Assembly (NCBI RefSeq): GCF_003367395.1
Contig: NZ_CP031417.1
Span: 1,798,001-1,862,000, forward strand
DNA length: 64,000 nt
From: Pseudolabrys taiwanensis
GTDB taxonomy: Bacteria > Pseudomonadota > Alphaproteobacteria > Rhizobiales > Xanthobacteraceae
Direction of reading: 5' to 3'
This document shows positions 7,461 through 18,470 of the stretch, piece by piece (within the stretch, counting starts at the first letter, position 1; each line of letters begins with the position of its first letter). The notes beneath the pieces were generated by a model. That model was not told the origin of the DNA and did not search any database. It worked only from the letters and a program-made list of their open reading frames with translations. The position numbers and the translations under genes were made by a program.

Positions 7461-8999
7461 CGGCTTGCTGGTCACGTCGTACACGACGCGGTTGACGCCC
7501 TTCACTTCGTTGATGATGCGCGTCGCGACGTTGCCGAGGAAGCGCATGTCGAAGGGATAGAAGTCGGCGGTCATGCCGTCGACCGAGGTCACGGCGCGCA
7601 AGCCGACGACGTAATCGTAAGTGCGAAAGTCGCCCATCACGCCGACGGTCTTCACCGGCAAGAGCACGGCGAAGGCCTGCCAGATGTCGTCGTAGAGACC
7701 GGCTCTCCGGATTTCCTCGATATAAATCTCGTCGGCGAGGCGCAGGATATCGAGCTTCTCTTTGGTGATCGCGCCGGGCACGCGGATGGCGAGGCCCGGC
7801 CCCGGGAACGGATGACGGCCGACGAACGCTTCCGGCAGGCCGAGCTCGCGGCCGAGCGCCCTCACCTCGTCCTTGAACAGTTCGCGCAAGGGTTCGACGA
7901 GCTTCATGTTCATGCGCTCGGGCAGACCGCCGACATTGTGGTGCGACTTGATCGTCACCGACGGCCCGCCGGTGAACGACACGCTTTCGATCACGTCGGG
8001 ATAGAGCGTGCCTTGCGCGAGAAATTCGGCGCCGCCGATCTTCTTGGCTTCCTTCTCGAACACGTCGATGAACAGCTTGCCGATGATCTTGCGCTTCTGT
8101 TCGGGATCGTCGACGCCGTCGAGTGCCTTGAGGAACACGTCGCTGTCGTCGACGTGCACCAGCGGGATGTTGTAGCTGTCGCGGAACAGCGCCACGACCT
8201 TCTGCGCCTCGGCGAGCCGCAAGAGACCGTGGTCGACGAACACGCAGGTGAGCTGATCGCCGATCGCTTCGTGGATCAACACGGCGGCGACCGCCGAGTC
8301 GACACCGCCGGACAGACCGCAGATCACCTTGCCCTTGCCGACCTGCGCGCGGATCTTCTCGATCGCCTCTTCCTTGAAGGCGCGCATGGTCCAGTCGCCG
8401 GACAGGCCGGCGATCTTGCGCACGAAGTTGCGCAGCAGCGAGGCGCCGTGCGGCGTGTGCACGACCTCGAGATGGAATTGCGTCGCGTAGAACTTGCGCT
8501 TGTCGTCGCCGATCATGGCAATCGGCGCGTTCGGCGACGTGCCGAGCACCTTGAAGCCCGGCGGCAGTTCGGTGACGCGGTCGCCGTGGCTCATCCAGAC
8601 CGGATACTTCTGGCCCTTCTCCCACACGCCGTCGAGCAACGGCGAGTCGGACGTCACTTCCACCTCGGCGCGGCCGAACTCGCGATGATGGCCGCCCTCG
8701 ACCTTGCCGCCCAGCTGCTGCGCCATCGCCTGCTCGCCGTAGCAGATGCCGAGGACCGGCACGCCGGCGTCATAAATGGCCTTCGGCGCCAGCGGCGCGT
8801 TCACCTCGTGCACGGAGGCCGGGCCGCCGGACAGGATCACCGCCTTAGGCTTCATCTCCTTGAATGCCGCTTCCGCCTTCTGAAACGGCACGATCTCGCA
8901 ATAGACCTTTTCCTCCCGCACCCGCCGCGCAATCAGCTGGGTGACCTGGGAGCCGAAATCGACGATCAGAACTTTGTCGTGGGAAAATGTGTCGGACAT
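7437..8999 (-). CDS. guaA: GMP synthase (glutamine-hydrolysing)
   Basis: Converts XMP to GMP using ATP and glutamine, the last step of GMP synthesis. The 520-residue protein has an N-terminal class I amidotransferase (nucleophile in [11 protein letters not shown], His/Glu in [11 protein letters not shown]) and an ATP-pyrophosphatase domain with the P-loop [12 protein letters not shown]. It ends in the dimerisation domain with the conserved tail GTIEWE. Start ATG at 8999. The 3' end is intact and acts as one side of the putative attachment-site duplication (7437-7460 versus 5137-5160). Confidence 0.98.
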   Translation of the reverse strand: MSDTFSHDKVLIVDFGSQVTQLIARRVREEKVYCEIVPFQKAEAAFKEMKPKAVILSGGPASVHEVNAPLAPKAIYDAGVPVLGICYGEQAMAQQLGGKVEGGHHREFGRAEVEVTSDSPLLDGVWEKGQKYPVWMSHGDRVTELPPGFKVLGTSPNAPIAMIGDDKRKFYATQFHLEVVHTPHGASLLRNFVRKIAGLSGDWTMRAFKEEAIEKIRAQVGKGKVICGLSGGVDSAVAAVLIHEAIGDQLTCVFVDHGLLRLAEAQKVVALFRDSYNIPLVHVDDSDVFLKALDGVDDPEQKRKIIGKLFIDVFEKEAKKIGGAEFLAQGTLYPDVIESVSFTGGPSVTIKSHHNVGGLPERMNMKLVEPLRELFKDEVRALGRELGLPEAFVGRHPFPGPGLAIRVPGAITKEKLDILRLADEIYIEEIRRAGLYDDIWQAFAVLLPVKTVGVMGDFRTYDYVVGLRAVTSVDGMTADFYPFDMRFLGNVATRIINEVKGVNRVVYDVTSKPPGTIEWE

Positions 9000-9188
9000 G
9001 GACGGCTATGTGCCCCTAAAATTGGCCGGATTAGGGCTTGGCGCACCGTCCGGGACGGCGTTTTGCGGACTTCGTGAGGACGCGTCAACCATATTCCTGC
9101 CTTCCGGGTAACTCAATTTTAGCCCCATGCATGCTTAGAAAATGCTGGAAATCCGGCTTGTTCACAGCCGGCAGAAGCCGGAGCATCC

Positions 9189-10091
9189 ATGGCTTTCGAG
9201 ACCCAGCGCCTGACAATGCCGGTCGCGCCCTCCGCCGGAACGGCCCGTCGCGACAGGCTGTTTCGCGAGTCCTTCCTCGAGACGATGGAGCGCTGGGGTC
9301 TCGGCACAGCCTGGGCGCTGATGCCCTCGCGCATCGGCGGCCTGCCGGCGCTGATGCGCATGGCGTTCGACGAGTTCATGGCGCCGGATTACGCGCTGCC
9401 CGATCCCGAACGCGCGCTCGATAATCCGCTCGGCCTCGCCGGCATCGTGCACGACTTGTCGCTGCCGACCCTGCTGTCGGCCTATCGCCGCGGGCTCTAT
9501 CCCTTCGCGCATCTCGGCCCGCTCAAGTGGTGGTCGCCGCCGACGCGCTCGCTGCTGTTCTTCGAGGAATTCCACGTCGCCAAGCGCCTGCGCCGCCAGA
9601 TGCGCCAGGGCCGCTACACCGTCACCTTCGATCGCGACTTCGAGGGCGTGATCAAAGCCTGCGCCGGCGCGCGCACGGGGCGCTGGCACGTCACCTGGAT
9701 CACGCCGCGCATCATGCACGCCTTCGCGCAGGCCTTCGATGCCGGTCACGCGCATTCGTTCGAAGTGTGGAATGAGCGCGGCGATCTGGTCGGCGGCGGT
9801 TACGGCCTTGCCGTCGGCAACAGCTTCGTCACCGAGTCGCAGTTCTCGAAAGAGTCGAACACGTCGAAGATCGGCTTCACGGTGCTCAACTGGCACCTCG
9901 CGCGCTGGGGCTTTGCCTTCAACGACGGCAAGCTGATGACGCCGACGACGCGCGACATGGGCTTCCGCGAAGTGCCGCGCCGTGAATATCTCGGCCGCCT
10001 GACGCAGGCCGAACGCAAGCCCGAGCGCATCGGCCGCTGGCAGGTCGAAGCCGACATGATCACGATCGCCGACTGGCAGCCGCAGAAGTAA
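9189..10091 (+). CDS. Leucyl/phenylalanyl-tRNA-protein transferase-like protein
   Basis: Aat enzymes add Leu or Phe to N-terminal Arg/Lys of proteins, marking them for ClpS/ClpAP. This 300-residue protein has the family core (about 85-270): AYRRGLYPF, LKWWSPPTRSLLFF, HSFEVWNERGDLVGGGYG and an ESQFSKESNTSK segment where Aat normally has ESMFS. It is about 70 residues longer than usual at the N-terminus and diverges in the substrate pocket, so I call it Aat-like rather than aat. The ATG at 9189 has GGAG six bases upstream. It is convergent with the next gene across a palindromic repeat. Confidence 0.78.
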   Translation: MAFETQRLTMPVAPSAGTARRDRLFRESFLETMERWGLGTAWALMPSRIGGLPALMRMAFDEFMAPDYALPDPERALDNPLGLAGIVHDLSLPTLLSAYRRGLYPFAHLGPLKWWSPPTRSLLFFEEFHVAKRLRRQMRQGRYTVTFDRDFEGVIKACAGARTGRWHVTWITPRIMHAFAQAFDAGHAHSFEVWNERGDLVGGGYGLAVGNSFVTESQFSKESNTSKIGFTVLNWHLARWGFAFNDGKLMTPTTRDMGFREVPRREYLGRLTQAERKPERIGRWQVEADMITIADWQPQK

Positions 10092-10096
10092 TTGCT

Positions 10097-10180
10097 GTCG
10101 TCCCCGCGAAGGCGGGGACCCATACGCCGCAGTCCCTCGATAGTGCAGAGGTTATGGGTCCCCGCCTGCGCGGGGACGAC
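10097..10180. repeat. Intergenic REP-like palindrome
   Basis: Two 28-base arms (10097-10124 and 10153-10180), inverted with a single mismatch, each containing its own small hairpin of the form CCCCGC..GCGGGG. It lies between the convergent aat-like and Ala/Lys-rich genes and could act as a bidirectional transcription barrier. Confidence 0.7.
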
Positions 10181-10182
10181 TG

Positions 10183-11262
10183 CTACTTATCCAGAATCTG
10201 GCCGACGAGCGGGATGTTCGAGATCCAGCTCGACGAGCGCTTCTCGCCATTGCCCGCCTGCGCGATATCGAGCGGCGGCTGGTCGGGGATCGCTCCCGGC
10301 GGCACCGGGTGATCGTCGCCGCTGGCGGCGGCACGCTGCGACGGCGCGGGCGCTTCACCAACGGCCGTGGCCGGCGGCAAAGCCGGCGCCGTCACTTCCG
10401 GCTGCACGGCCGCTGCCGTCGGCGCGACGCTGCTGCGCAAGGCCGGCGCCTCTTCGGCGGGCGCACGCGGCTTCATGATCGCGGCAGCCTCGCGGGCACC
10501 GTCGTGCGAGACCAGCGCGCCGCGCACGGCGTCGAGCCAGCGCGCATCGTTGACCGCCGGGTCGAACGCTTCGGTTTCGGCCGCCGCGGGCGCCGCCTGT
10601 TTGGCGACGGCCGTCGACCGCGCCTCCGGCTTGCGCGCCACTTCCCTGGCCGGCGCCTCGGATTTGACGGCTTCGCTCTTCACCGGCTCGGCCTTGGCGA
10701 CCTCAGGCTTCGGCGCCTCGGCTTTCACCGGCTCCGGCCGGGCGATCTCGATTTTGCGCACCTCGGTCCGCGCGGGCTCGGCCTTAACCGGCTCCGCCTT
10801 GGCTGCCTCCACCTTGGCCGCCTCGGCCTTGACCGCCTCGGCCTTGGCCACGTCGGCCTTGGGCGCCGCCACCGGCCGCTCCGGCACGGTGCGCGGCTGG
10901 GCCTGCAGCAGCGTCACGAACGCCGCCTTGGCGTCGGGATCGAACGCGCCGCACGACTTCTCGAAGGTCTCGACGTCGCGCCGCACCAGCATGCGCCGGG
11001 TGGCCGCATCGATCTTCTTGTCGATCATCGCGATGATGCTGGCGCGCAGTTGCTGGCACTGCGTGTCGGGCGAGAAGTTGGCGTTGTAGACCGAGTAGGC
11101 GCTGCCGAGCGCGACCGGGATCGCCAGGAACGAGCCGGCCAGTTGCAGGAGGCTCAACACCCGCGCCGTGCGCGGCGGCGGCACATGGATGCGGTCATCC
11201 CGATGGGACGACGGATCGGGCGCTCCCGAATGGTGCATGGGATCGCGGGTCGCCACCAGCAT
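10183..11262 (-). CDS. Membrane-anchored Ala/Lys/Glu/Pro-repeat protein, unknown function
   Basis: A 359-residue protein that I do not recognise. One transmembrane helix lies at about 36-58 (VLSLLQLAGSFLAIPVALGS). A short conserved-looking segment with two cysteines (about 68-105) follows, then a long low-complexity region (about 118-215) of KAEAVKAE/KAEPVKAE-type repeats, and a C-terminal tail ending WISNIPLVGQILDK. The repeat region probably forms an extended stalk in the periplasm. It lies 126 bases downstream of the RNA methyltransferase gene on the same strand. Confidence 0.72.
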   Translation of the reverse strand: MLVATRDPMHHSGAPDPSSHRDDRIHVPPPRTARVLSLLQLAGSFLAIPVALGSAYSVYNANFSPDTQCQQLRASIIAMIDKKIDAATRRMLVRRDVETFEKSCGAFDPDAKAAFVTLLQAQPRTVPERPVAAPKADVAKAEAVKAEAAKVEAAKAEPVKAEPARTEVRKIEIARPEPVKAEAPKPEVAKAEPVKSEAVKSEAPAREVARKPEARSTAVAKQAAPAAAETEAFDPAVNDARWLDAVRGALVSHDGAREAAAIMKPRAPAEEAPALRSSVAPTAAAVQPEVTAPALPPATAVGEAPAPSQRAAASGDDHPVPPGAIPDQPPLDIAQAGNGEKRSSSWISNIPLVGQILDK

Positions 11263-11388
11263 GGAAGGGAAGCCTCAATGAGAAAGATCGTCGCGACGCT
11301 CAGTCACGAAATTATCCGGGAAAATTTGGGCCGGGATTGCGGCGCAATCGGGGAATTCAGTTTCCCGAACGCGACAATGAACTTTAAG

Positions 11389-12690
11389 TCAGCCCGTGTG
11401 ACGTAGAAGCGACACGAAGAACCCGTCCGTATCGGTCAGCCGCGGTGTCATGAGAATACCTTCGGGCGCAAGCCGCGCGGCCTTGCTGAACATGAAAGCG
11501 CGTTCGCCGAGCGCGCCCGCGACATCGACAGGCGGCACCAGCGCCCAGCCGCCATGGCGGCCGAGGAAGGAACGCACCTGCGCGCCGTTCTCCTGGTCCA
11601 GAACCGAGCAGGTGATGTAGGCGATGCGGCCGCCCGGCTTAACGAAGGTCAGGGCGCGGTCGAGAATCTCGGCCTGTTCCTTGACGCGCTGCTCGAGCGC
11701 GCCCGGCCGCATCCGCCATTTGGCGTCCGGGTTGCGGCGCCAGGCGCCTGTCCCGGTGCAAGGCGCATCGATCAGCACCAGGTCCATGTGACCTTTGAGA
11801 TCGTCGATCTCGCTGCCGATCGACTTCGGCGTGCGCACCTGCGCATTGCGGGCGCCCGAGCGTTTCAGCCGGTCGTGGATCGGCGCCAGCCGCCGCTTGT
11901 CGTCGTCGGTGGCGAAGAGCTGTCCCTTGCTCTGCATCATCGCCGCGAGGGCCAGGGTCTTGCCGCCGGCGCCGGCGCAAAGGTCGAGCACCTGTTCGCC
12001 CGGCTTGGCGCCGGAGAACAAGGCCGCGAGTTGCGAGCCCTCGTCCTGCACCTCGACGAAGCCTTTCAGGAAAGCCGGTTCGGCATGGATCGGCGGGCTC
12101 TTGGCCTCGGCCGACAGCCGGATGCGCAGGCCCCAGGGCGACCAGCGCGTTGCGTCCGGCTTGAGGTCGGCAAGCATCGCCGCCGCCTCGTCGCGCTCGC
12201 CCTTGAGCGTGTTGACGCGCAGATCGAGCGGCGCGCGCGACGCCAGCGCCGCCCCCTCCGCCGCGCGTTCGTCGCCGAACGACGCGTTGAAATACGGATC
12301 GAGCCATTCCGGATAATCGCCCGCGACATGGGCGGGAGCGCCGGACAGGTCGGCGACATCGAGATGCTTGCGCTCATCTTCCGTCAGCGGCGCCGGCGCG
12401 AAGCGCGCACCGTCGCAGAGTTTGGCGATCGCGTCCGTGTCGTGGTCGCGCTCGCGCCGGAGCATGCCGAGAACGATCGCCCGCGGCGTCTCCGCACCCA
12501 TCAGATGCGCGCTCGAGGCGCGGCGGCGCAGCGCGTCGTAAACGAGCCCCGCGATCGCCGCGCGGTCACCCGAGCCGGCAAAGCGATGTGCCAAACCCCA
12601 ACTCTTGAGGGCGTCGGCGGCTGGCCGGCGCTCACGTTCGATGGCGTCGATGACTTCGATGGCGGCGGAAACGCGGGCGGCGGGTGTCAT
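11389..12690 (-). CDS. RsmB/NOP-family RNA (cytosine-5-) methyltransferase
   Basis: A 433-residue SAM-dependent RNA m5C methyltransferase resembling RsmB (16S rRNA C967). An N-terminal helical NusB-like region (about 1-90) is followed by the Rossmann catalytic domain. This has the SAM motif VLDLCAGAGGKTLALAAMM, motif IV DAPCTGTGAWRRNPD with one catalytic Cys, and motif VI YITCSVLDQEN with the second. It acts on rRNA in the cytoplasm; the exact target base is inferred from family membership. Confidence 0.9.
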   Translation of the reverse strand: MTPAARVSAAIEVIDAIERERRPAADALKSWGLAHRFAGSGDRAAIAGLVYDALRRRASSAHLMGAETPRAIVLGMLRRERDHDTDAIAKLCDGARFAPAPLTEDERKHLDVADLSGAPAHVAGDYPEWLDPYFNASFGDERAAEGAALASRAPLDLRVNTLKGERDEAAAMLADLKPDATRWSPWGLRIRLSAEAKSPPIHAEPAFLKGFVEVQDEGSQLAALFSGAKPGEQVLDLCAGAGGKTLALAAMMQSKGQLFATDDDKRRLAPIHDRLKRSGARNAQVRTPKSIGSEIDDLKGHMDLVLIDAPCTGTGAWRRNPDAKWRMRPGALEQRVKEQAEILDRALTFVKPGGRIAYITCSVLDQENGAQVRSFLGRHGGWALVPPVDVAGALGERAFMFSKAARLAPEGILMTPRLTDTDGFFVSLLRHTG

Positions 12691-12747
12691 GACGGCGGCG
12701 TAGCTTTTGCCGGCGGCGATTACAACGGAAAAAGGCGCGAACCGCCC

Positions 12748-13170
12748 TTACGGTAAGCCAAGCAGGATGCGGACGATGAAGATCACCCACATGATCAGCA
12801 GCACCAGCATGCCGACCGCGAACAGCGAACCACGGACGCGGACATTGTTGCCGGTCGTGTGCACGTAAGCATGGGCCAAGCGCAAGAGCACGAAGACCCA
12901 GGCGAGCACGACGAAGATGATATCGGCGTGGCGGGTGATGATCGACAGGATGGTCAGGACATAGAACAGCACCGGCAATTCGAACTGGCTTGCGTAGCTG
13001 TTCCCGACCTGCAGCGTCCGCGCCGGCCAGTTCGGTTGACCGAGCGCGATCTCGGCCGGTCGCACGCCCCCGTTTAAATCGTTCGACCGCCGAACCACCA
13101 GCCAGATCAGCAAGCCGAACGTCAGCAGCACCTCGACGAACAGCGGCATCAAAATAACCGGGATCGGCAT
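12748..13170 (-). CDS. MAPEG-family membrane protein
   Basis: A roughly 140-residue protein with four hydrophobic helices, as in membrane-associated proteins of eicosanoid and glutathione metabolism. It opens with MPIPVILMPLFVEVLLTFGL and contains GNSYASQFELPVLFYVL, then RLAHAYVHTTGN, which matches the family's Arg/His region between helices. The enzymatic activity of bacterial members is mostly untested. Two ATGs lie six bases apart (13176, 13170); the second has GAGG eight bases upstream and is preferred. It is divergent from the exported hydrolase. Confidence 0.85.
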   Translation of the reverse strand: MPIPVILMPLFVEVLLTFGLLIWLVVRRSNDLNGGVRPAEIALGQPNWPARTLQVGNSYASQFELPVLFYVLTILSIITRHADIIFVVLAWVFVLLRLAHAYVHTTGNNVRVRGSLFAVGMLVLLIMWVIFIVRILLGLP

Positions 13171-13314
13171 CGGCATCACCTCGGACGGTTGCAACGAAAA
13201 GGCGGATCGCTTGGGCAGGTGCGCGGTCGCCGGACTTTCATGGCATAAAAGCGGCGTCATTTCCTTTGTACGGTACTCCTGTATAGTCACCCTACTCAAC
13301 CAGTGGGGCTCTCA

Positions 13315-14244
13315 ATGCGCACGCCATCCCGTGTTCTCGCCGCAGCCTTTTGCGCCGCGGCGGCACTCTCCGCTCTGCCTGCACAGGCGCGGATGGAATC
13401 CTTCCCGTCCTCGTTCCGCGTGGAACGCATCAAGGCCAACGACGCGACCCTTTACGTCCGCGTCGGCGGGCAAGGTCCGGCGGTCGTGCTGCTGCACGGC
13501 TTCGGCGATACCGGCGACATGTGGGCGCCGGCCGCCCGCGCGCTCTACAAGAACCACACCGTGATCGTGCCCGACCTGCGCGGCATGGGCCTGTCGTCGC
13601 AGCCCAAGGGCGGCTACGACAAGAAAACGCAGGGCCAGGACATCGCCAAGGTGATGGACGCGCTCAAAGTCGAGAAGGCCGACCTCGTCACCCACGACAT
13701 CGGCAACATGGTCGGCTATGCGCTGGCCGCGCAATATCCGCAGCGCATCACCAAATGGGTGATCATCGACGCGCCGCTGCCCGGCATCGGCCCCTGGGAC
13801 GAGATCCTCAAAAGCCCCCTGCTCTGGCACTTCAACTTCCGCGGTCCCGACGTCGACCGCCTCGTGAAGGGCCGCGAGCGCATCTATCTCGACCGTTTCT
13901 ACAACGAGCTGTCGGCCAACCCGAAGGCGATCGACGAAGCCACCCGCCGGCACTATGCGCGGCTCTATGCCCGCCCCGGCAACATGCATTACGCCTTCGA
14001 GCAGTTCGCCACCTTCAACACCAAGGACCGCGCCGACAACGTCGAATTCCAGAAGACCAAACTGCCGATGCCGGTGCTGGCGTTAGGGGCCGATCACTCC
14101 TTCGGCGATACCCAGGCGGTCGTGATGCGCGATGTCGCCACCAACGTCCAAGGCGGCATCGTCAAGAACTCCGGCCACTGGATCATGGAAGAACAGCCGA
14201 AGCAGACCGTCGATTTGATCGTCAAATTCCTCGACGGCAAGTGA
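13315..14244 (+). CDS. Exported alpha/beta hydrolase, epoxide hydrolase-like
   Basis: A 309-residue alpha/beta-hydrolase with a Sec signal peptide (MRTPSRVLAAAFCAAAALSA, predicted cut after AQA). The oxyanion motif is LLHGFGDTGDMW. The nucleophile elbow reads THDIGNMVGYA, with Asp where esterases have Ser, the form used by epoxide hydrolases and dehalogenases. The catalytic His is in NSGHWIMEEQP. It probably opens an epoxide or a carbon-halogen bond in the periplasm; the substrate is unknown. The GlcG-like gene follows after 7 bases. Confidence 0.87.
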   Translation: MRTPSRVLAAAFCAAAALSALPAQARMESFPSSFRVERIKANDATLYVRVGGQGPAVVLLHGFGDTGDMWAPAARALYKNHTVIVPDLRGMGLSSQPKGGYDKKTQGQDIAKVMDALKVEKADLVTHDIGNMVGYALAAQYPQRITKWVIIDAPLPGIGPWDEILKSPLLWHFNFRGPDVDRLVKGRERIYLDRFYNELSANPKAIDEATRRHYARLYARPGNMHYAFEQFATFNTKDRADNVEFQKTKLPMPVLALGADHSFGDTQAVVMRDVATNVQGGIVKNSGHWIMEEQPKQTVDLIVKFLDGK

Positions 14245-14251
14245 GGCGGCG

Positions 14252-14692
14252 ATGGGCGACATCCTCACGCAGCACAATATCGGCGTCGACCTTGCGCTCG
14301 TCGCCGCCAAGGCTGCGCTCGAGGAAAGCCGCCGGCGCGGCTATCCGCGCTTTGCCGTCGCGGTCACCGACCGCGCCGGCCGCCTGCTCGTGCTGCTCAA
14401 GAGCGACGACGGCGGCGCGCATCTCGTCGATTCCGCCCGCCGCAAGGCCTACACCGCGGCGAGCATGAACGCGCGCACCTCTAAGGCGTCGAAGGCCATC
14501 GACGAACGCTCGGGCGAGCCCGATCCGCACCTCGTCTATCTAAACGATGTGCTCATCGTCGGCGGCGGCGTGCCGATCCAAGCCAAAGGCGAACTGATCG
14601 GCGCCATCGGTGTCGCCGGCTCGCCCGGCAGCGTGCACGACGAAGAATGCGCCGACGCCGGCATCGCAGCGATCGCGGGGAGCCTAGCTTAG
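14252..14692 (+). CDS. GlcG/HbpS family protein
   Basis: A 146-residue protein of the GlcG/HbpS fold: ALVAAKAALEESRRRGYP, FAVAVTDRAGRLLVLLKSDD, a repositioned RRKAYTAASM helix and the C-terminal GGGVPIQAKGELIGAIGVAG. Members bind haem or small ligands, and some act in glycolate or stress pathways, but no reaction is established. It has no signal peptide. It starts 7 bases after the exported hydrolase, so the two are one operon. Confidence 0.88.
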   Translation: MGDILTQHNIGVDLALVAAKAALEESRRRGYPRFAVAVTDRAGRLLVLLKSDDGGAHLVDSARRKAYTAASMNARTSKASKAIDERSGEPDPHLVYLNDVLIVGGGVPIQAKGELIGAIGVAGSPGSVHDEECADAGIAAIAGSLA

Positions 14693-14742
14693 TCGGGCGG
14701 ACGCGCGCTCTTTATCCCACCCAGCCAGAGTGTGAGATGCGC

Positions 14743-15132
14743 TTATCCCTCCCCGCCAGGGGAGGGTGGACGCGCGCGCATGCGCGCGGCCGGGTGGGGA
14801 TTCGTCAATGCCAGATATATGGCTTGCATCACGCCTTCGATCTCGTGGCTCACTTCCGCGTTCGAGAAACGCAAGACCTTATATCCTCGCCGCTCCAACG
14901 CCTGGTCGCGAACGGCATCGCGTTGTCGATGCTCGTCGAAACCGTGCTGATGACCGTCGACCTCCACGATGAGAAGCGACTTGCGGCACTCGAAATCGAC
15001 GACATAAGGCTTCAGCGGCGACTGCCGCCGAAAATGATGGCCAATGGCGCGCAATTCACGAAGGCGAAGCCACAGCTTCACCTCTTGCGGCGTCATTGAT
15101 TTTCGCAATTCGCGCGCACGCGATGGTGGCAT
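14743..15132 (-). CDS. DUF559-domain (VSR/PD-(D/E)XK-like) endonuclease family protein
   Basis: A roughly 129-residue DUF559 protein. Core features are MTPQEVKLWLRLRELRAIGH and then HFRRQSPLKPYVVDFECRKS, LLIVEVDGHQH (the D...ExD nuclease-like acidic residues) and RRGYKVLRFSNAEV. The fold is that of very-short-patch-repair-like nucleases; no substrate is known. The ATG at 15132 sits 4 bases from a long inverted repeat, and the last about 19 codons (NPHPAARMRARPPSPGGEG) are supplied by the other copy of that repeat. The gene is therefore bracketed by repeats like a small mobile unit. Confidence 0.85.
   Translation of the reverse strand: MPPSRARELRKSMTPQEVKLWLRLRELRAIGHHFRRQSPLKPYVVDFECRKSLLIVEVDGHQHGFDEHRQRDAVRDQALERRGYKVLRFSNAEVSHEIEGVMQAIYLALTNPHPAARMRARPPSPGGEG
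14747..14803 (+). repeat. Left inverted repeat of the DUF559 unit
   Basis: Structure CCCTCCCCGCCAGGGGAGGG, then a GC-rich hairpin, then CCGGGTGGGGATTC. It is the reverse complement (with a different central hairpin) of 15136-15183. It overlaps the 3' coding end of the DUF559 gene. Confidence 0.8.
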
Positions 15133-15135
15133 GGC

Positions 15136-15183
15136 AATCCCCACCCGGCGCCTGTCGGCGCCACCCTCCCCTGTCGGGGAGGG
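15136..15183 (-). repeat. Right inverted repeat of the DUF559 unit
   Basis: Begins AATCCCCACCCGG, has a central GGCGCC-type hairpin and ends CCCTCCCCTGTCGGGGAGGG. It pairs with 14747-14803 in inverted orientation. It lies immediately upstream of the DUF559 start codon. Confidence 0.8.
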
Positions 15184-15231
15184 AACCCGCACGCTATCTC
15201 ATCGCGCTTCGCCCCGGGAGGGAAAGCGCGG

Positions 15232-17026
<1,795 letters not shown>

Positions 17027-18448
17027 ATGCGCCGTGACCGTATCGTACCGCTGATCATCGCGGTCGCCCTGTTCATGGAGAACATGGACTCGACCGTGAT
17101 CGCCACGTCGCTCCCGGCGATCGCGACCGATATCGGAACCAATCCGCTGGCGCTGAAGCTGGCCGTCACCTCCTACCTGCTTTCGCTCGCGGTCTTCATC
17201 CCGGCGAGCGGCTGGACCGCCGACCGCTTCGGCGCCCGCACCGTGTTCAGCGCCGCCATCGCCGTCTTCATGATCGGCTCGATCGGCTGCGCCTTGTCGT
17301 CCAGCCTCACCGACTTCGTCATCGCCCGCATCGTGCAGGGCATGGGCGGCGCCATGATGACGCCGGTCGGACGCATGGTGCTGGTCCGCACCATCGACCG
17401 CCGCGAGCTGATCGGCGCGATGGCCTGGGTGTCGACGCCGGCGCTGATCGGCCCGGTGCTGGGCCCGCCGATCGGCGGCTTCATCACCACCTATGCGAGC
17501 TGGCACTGGATCTTCCTGATCAACATCCCGATGGGCGTGCTCGGGATCGTCCTCGCCTTGCGCTTTATCCCCGACGTGAGGGCCGATGAGCGCGAGCGCT
17601 TCGACCTCGTCGGCATGGTGCTCGCCGGCCTCGGCATCGCCGGCGTCGCCTTCGGCCTGTCGGTGCTCGGCCTGAACTTCCTGCCGTTGTGGATCGTCGT
17701 GGCGCTGGTCGTCGGCGGCGCCTGCTTCATCGTCGCCTATCTCGCGCATGCGCGGCGCATCGCCAATCCGGTGCTCGATCTGACGCTGTTCAGGCTGCCG
17801 ACCTTTTTCTCCAGCGTCGTCGGCGGCTTCATCTTCCGCCTGGGCTTGGGCGCGCTGCCGTTCCTGCTGCCGCTGATGCTGCAGATCGGCTTCGGCATGA
17901 CGCCGTTCCAATCCGGTCTCGTCACCTTCGCGACCGCGCTCGGCGCCTTCGGCATGAAGTGGGCGACGACCTGGATCCTGCGCGCCTACGGCTTCCGCAA
18001 CGTGATGACCATCAACGCGGTGGTGAGCGCCGTCTTCCTCGGCGTCTGCGCCTTCTTCACCGCAGAGACGCCGATCTGGGTGATGCTGCTGTTGCTGTTC
18101 GTCGGCGGCTTCTTCCGCTCGCTGCAGTTCACCAGCATCAACACCCTCGCTTACGCCGAGGTCGACCCGCAGCGCGCCGGCCGCGCCACGTCGCTGGTCA
18201 GCGTCGCGCAACAGCTGGCCATCTCGTCGGGCGTCGCCGTCGGCGCGATGGCGGTCGAGTTCACCCTGCATCTGCGCGGCGGCACCACCTTCGACGCCGC
18301 CGACTTCCCGCCCGCCTTCCTCGCGGTCGCGGTCGTTTCCGGTCTGTCGGTGTTCTTCTTTGCCCGGCTCGCGCCCGATGCCGGCGCCGAAATGTCGGCC
18401 CGGCCCAGCCTCGTCGCCGCCGAACCGCAGGAAAAGCGCGCGAGCTAG
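17027..18448 (+). CDS. MFS multidrug exporter, DHA2 (EmrB/QacA-type) family
   Basis: A 473-residue protein with about 14 hydrophobic helices. Helix 1 reads ENMDSTVIATSLPAIATDIG, the DHA2 signature, and motif A is GWTADRFGARTVF. Motif C is represented by GPVLGPPIGGFITTY in helix 5. It probably extrudes drugs or toxic metabolites with proton exchange. No adaptor (EmrA-like) gene or regulator lies next to it. Confidence 0.87.
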   Translation: MRRDRIVPLIIAVALFMENMDSTVIATSLPAIATDIGTNPLALKLAVTSYLLSLAVFIPASGWTADRFGARTVFSAAIAVFMIGSIGCALSSSLTDFVIARIVQGMGGAMMTPVGRMVLVRTIDRRELIGAMAWVSTPALIGPVLGPPIGGFITTYASWHWIFLINIPMGVLGIVLALRFIPDVRADERERFDLVGMVLAGLGIAGVAFGLSVLGLNFLPLWIVVALVVGGACFIVAYLAHARRIANPVLDLTLFRLPTFFSSVVGGFIFRLGLGALPFLLPLMLQIGFGMTPFQSGLVTFATALGAFGMKWATTWILRAYGFRNVMTINAVVSAVFLGVCAFFTAETPIWVMLLLLFVGGFFRSLQFTSINTLAYAEVDPQRAGRATSLVSVAQQLAISSGVAVGAMAVEFTLHLRGGTTFDAADFPPAFLAVAVVSGLSVFFFARLAPDAGAEMSARPSLVAAEPQEKRAS

Positions 18449-18470
18449 CCCACTATATTACCACTTCTCG

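Noticed and set aside
7329..9077. Long forward open frame opposite guaA
   Set aside because: Antisense shadow of guaA in GC-rich DNA; His/Arg/Ala-rich, no motif and no start signal.
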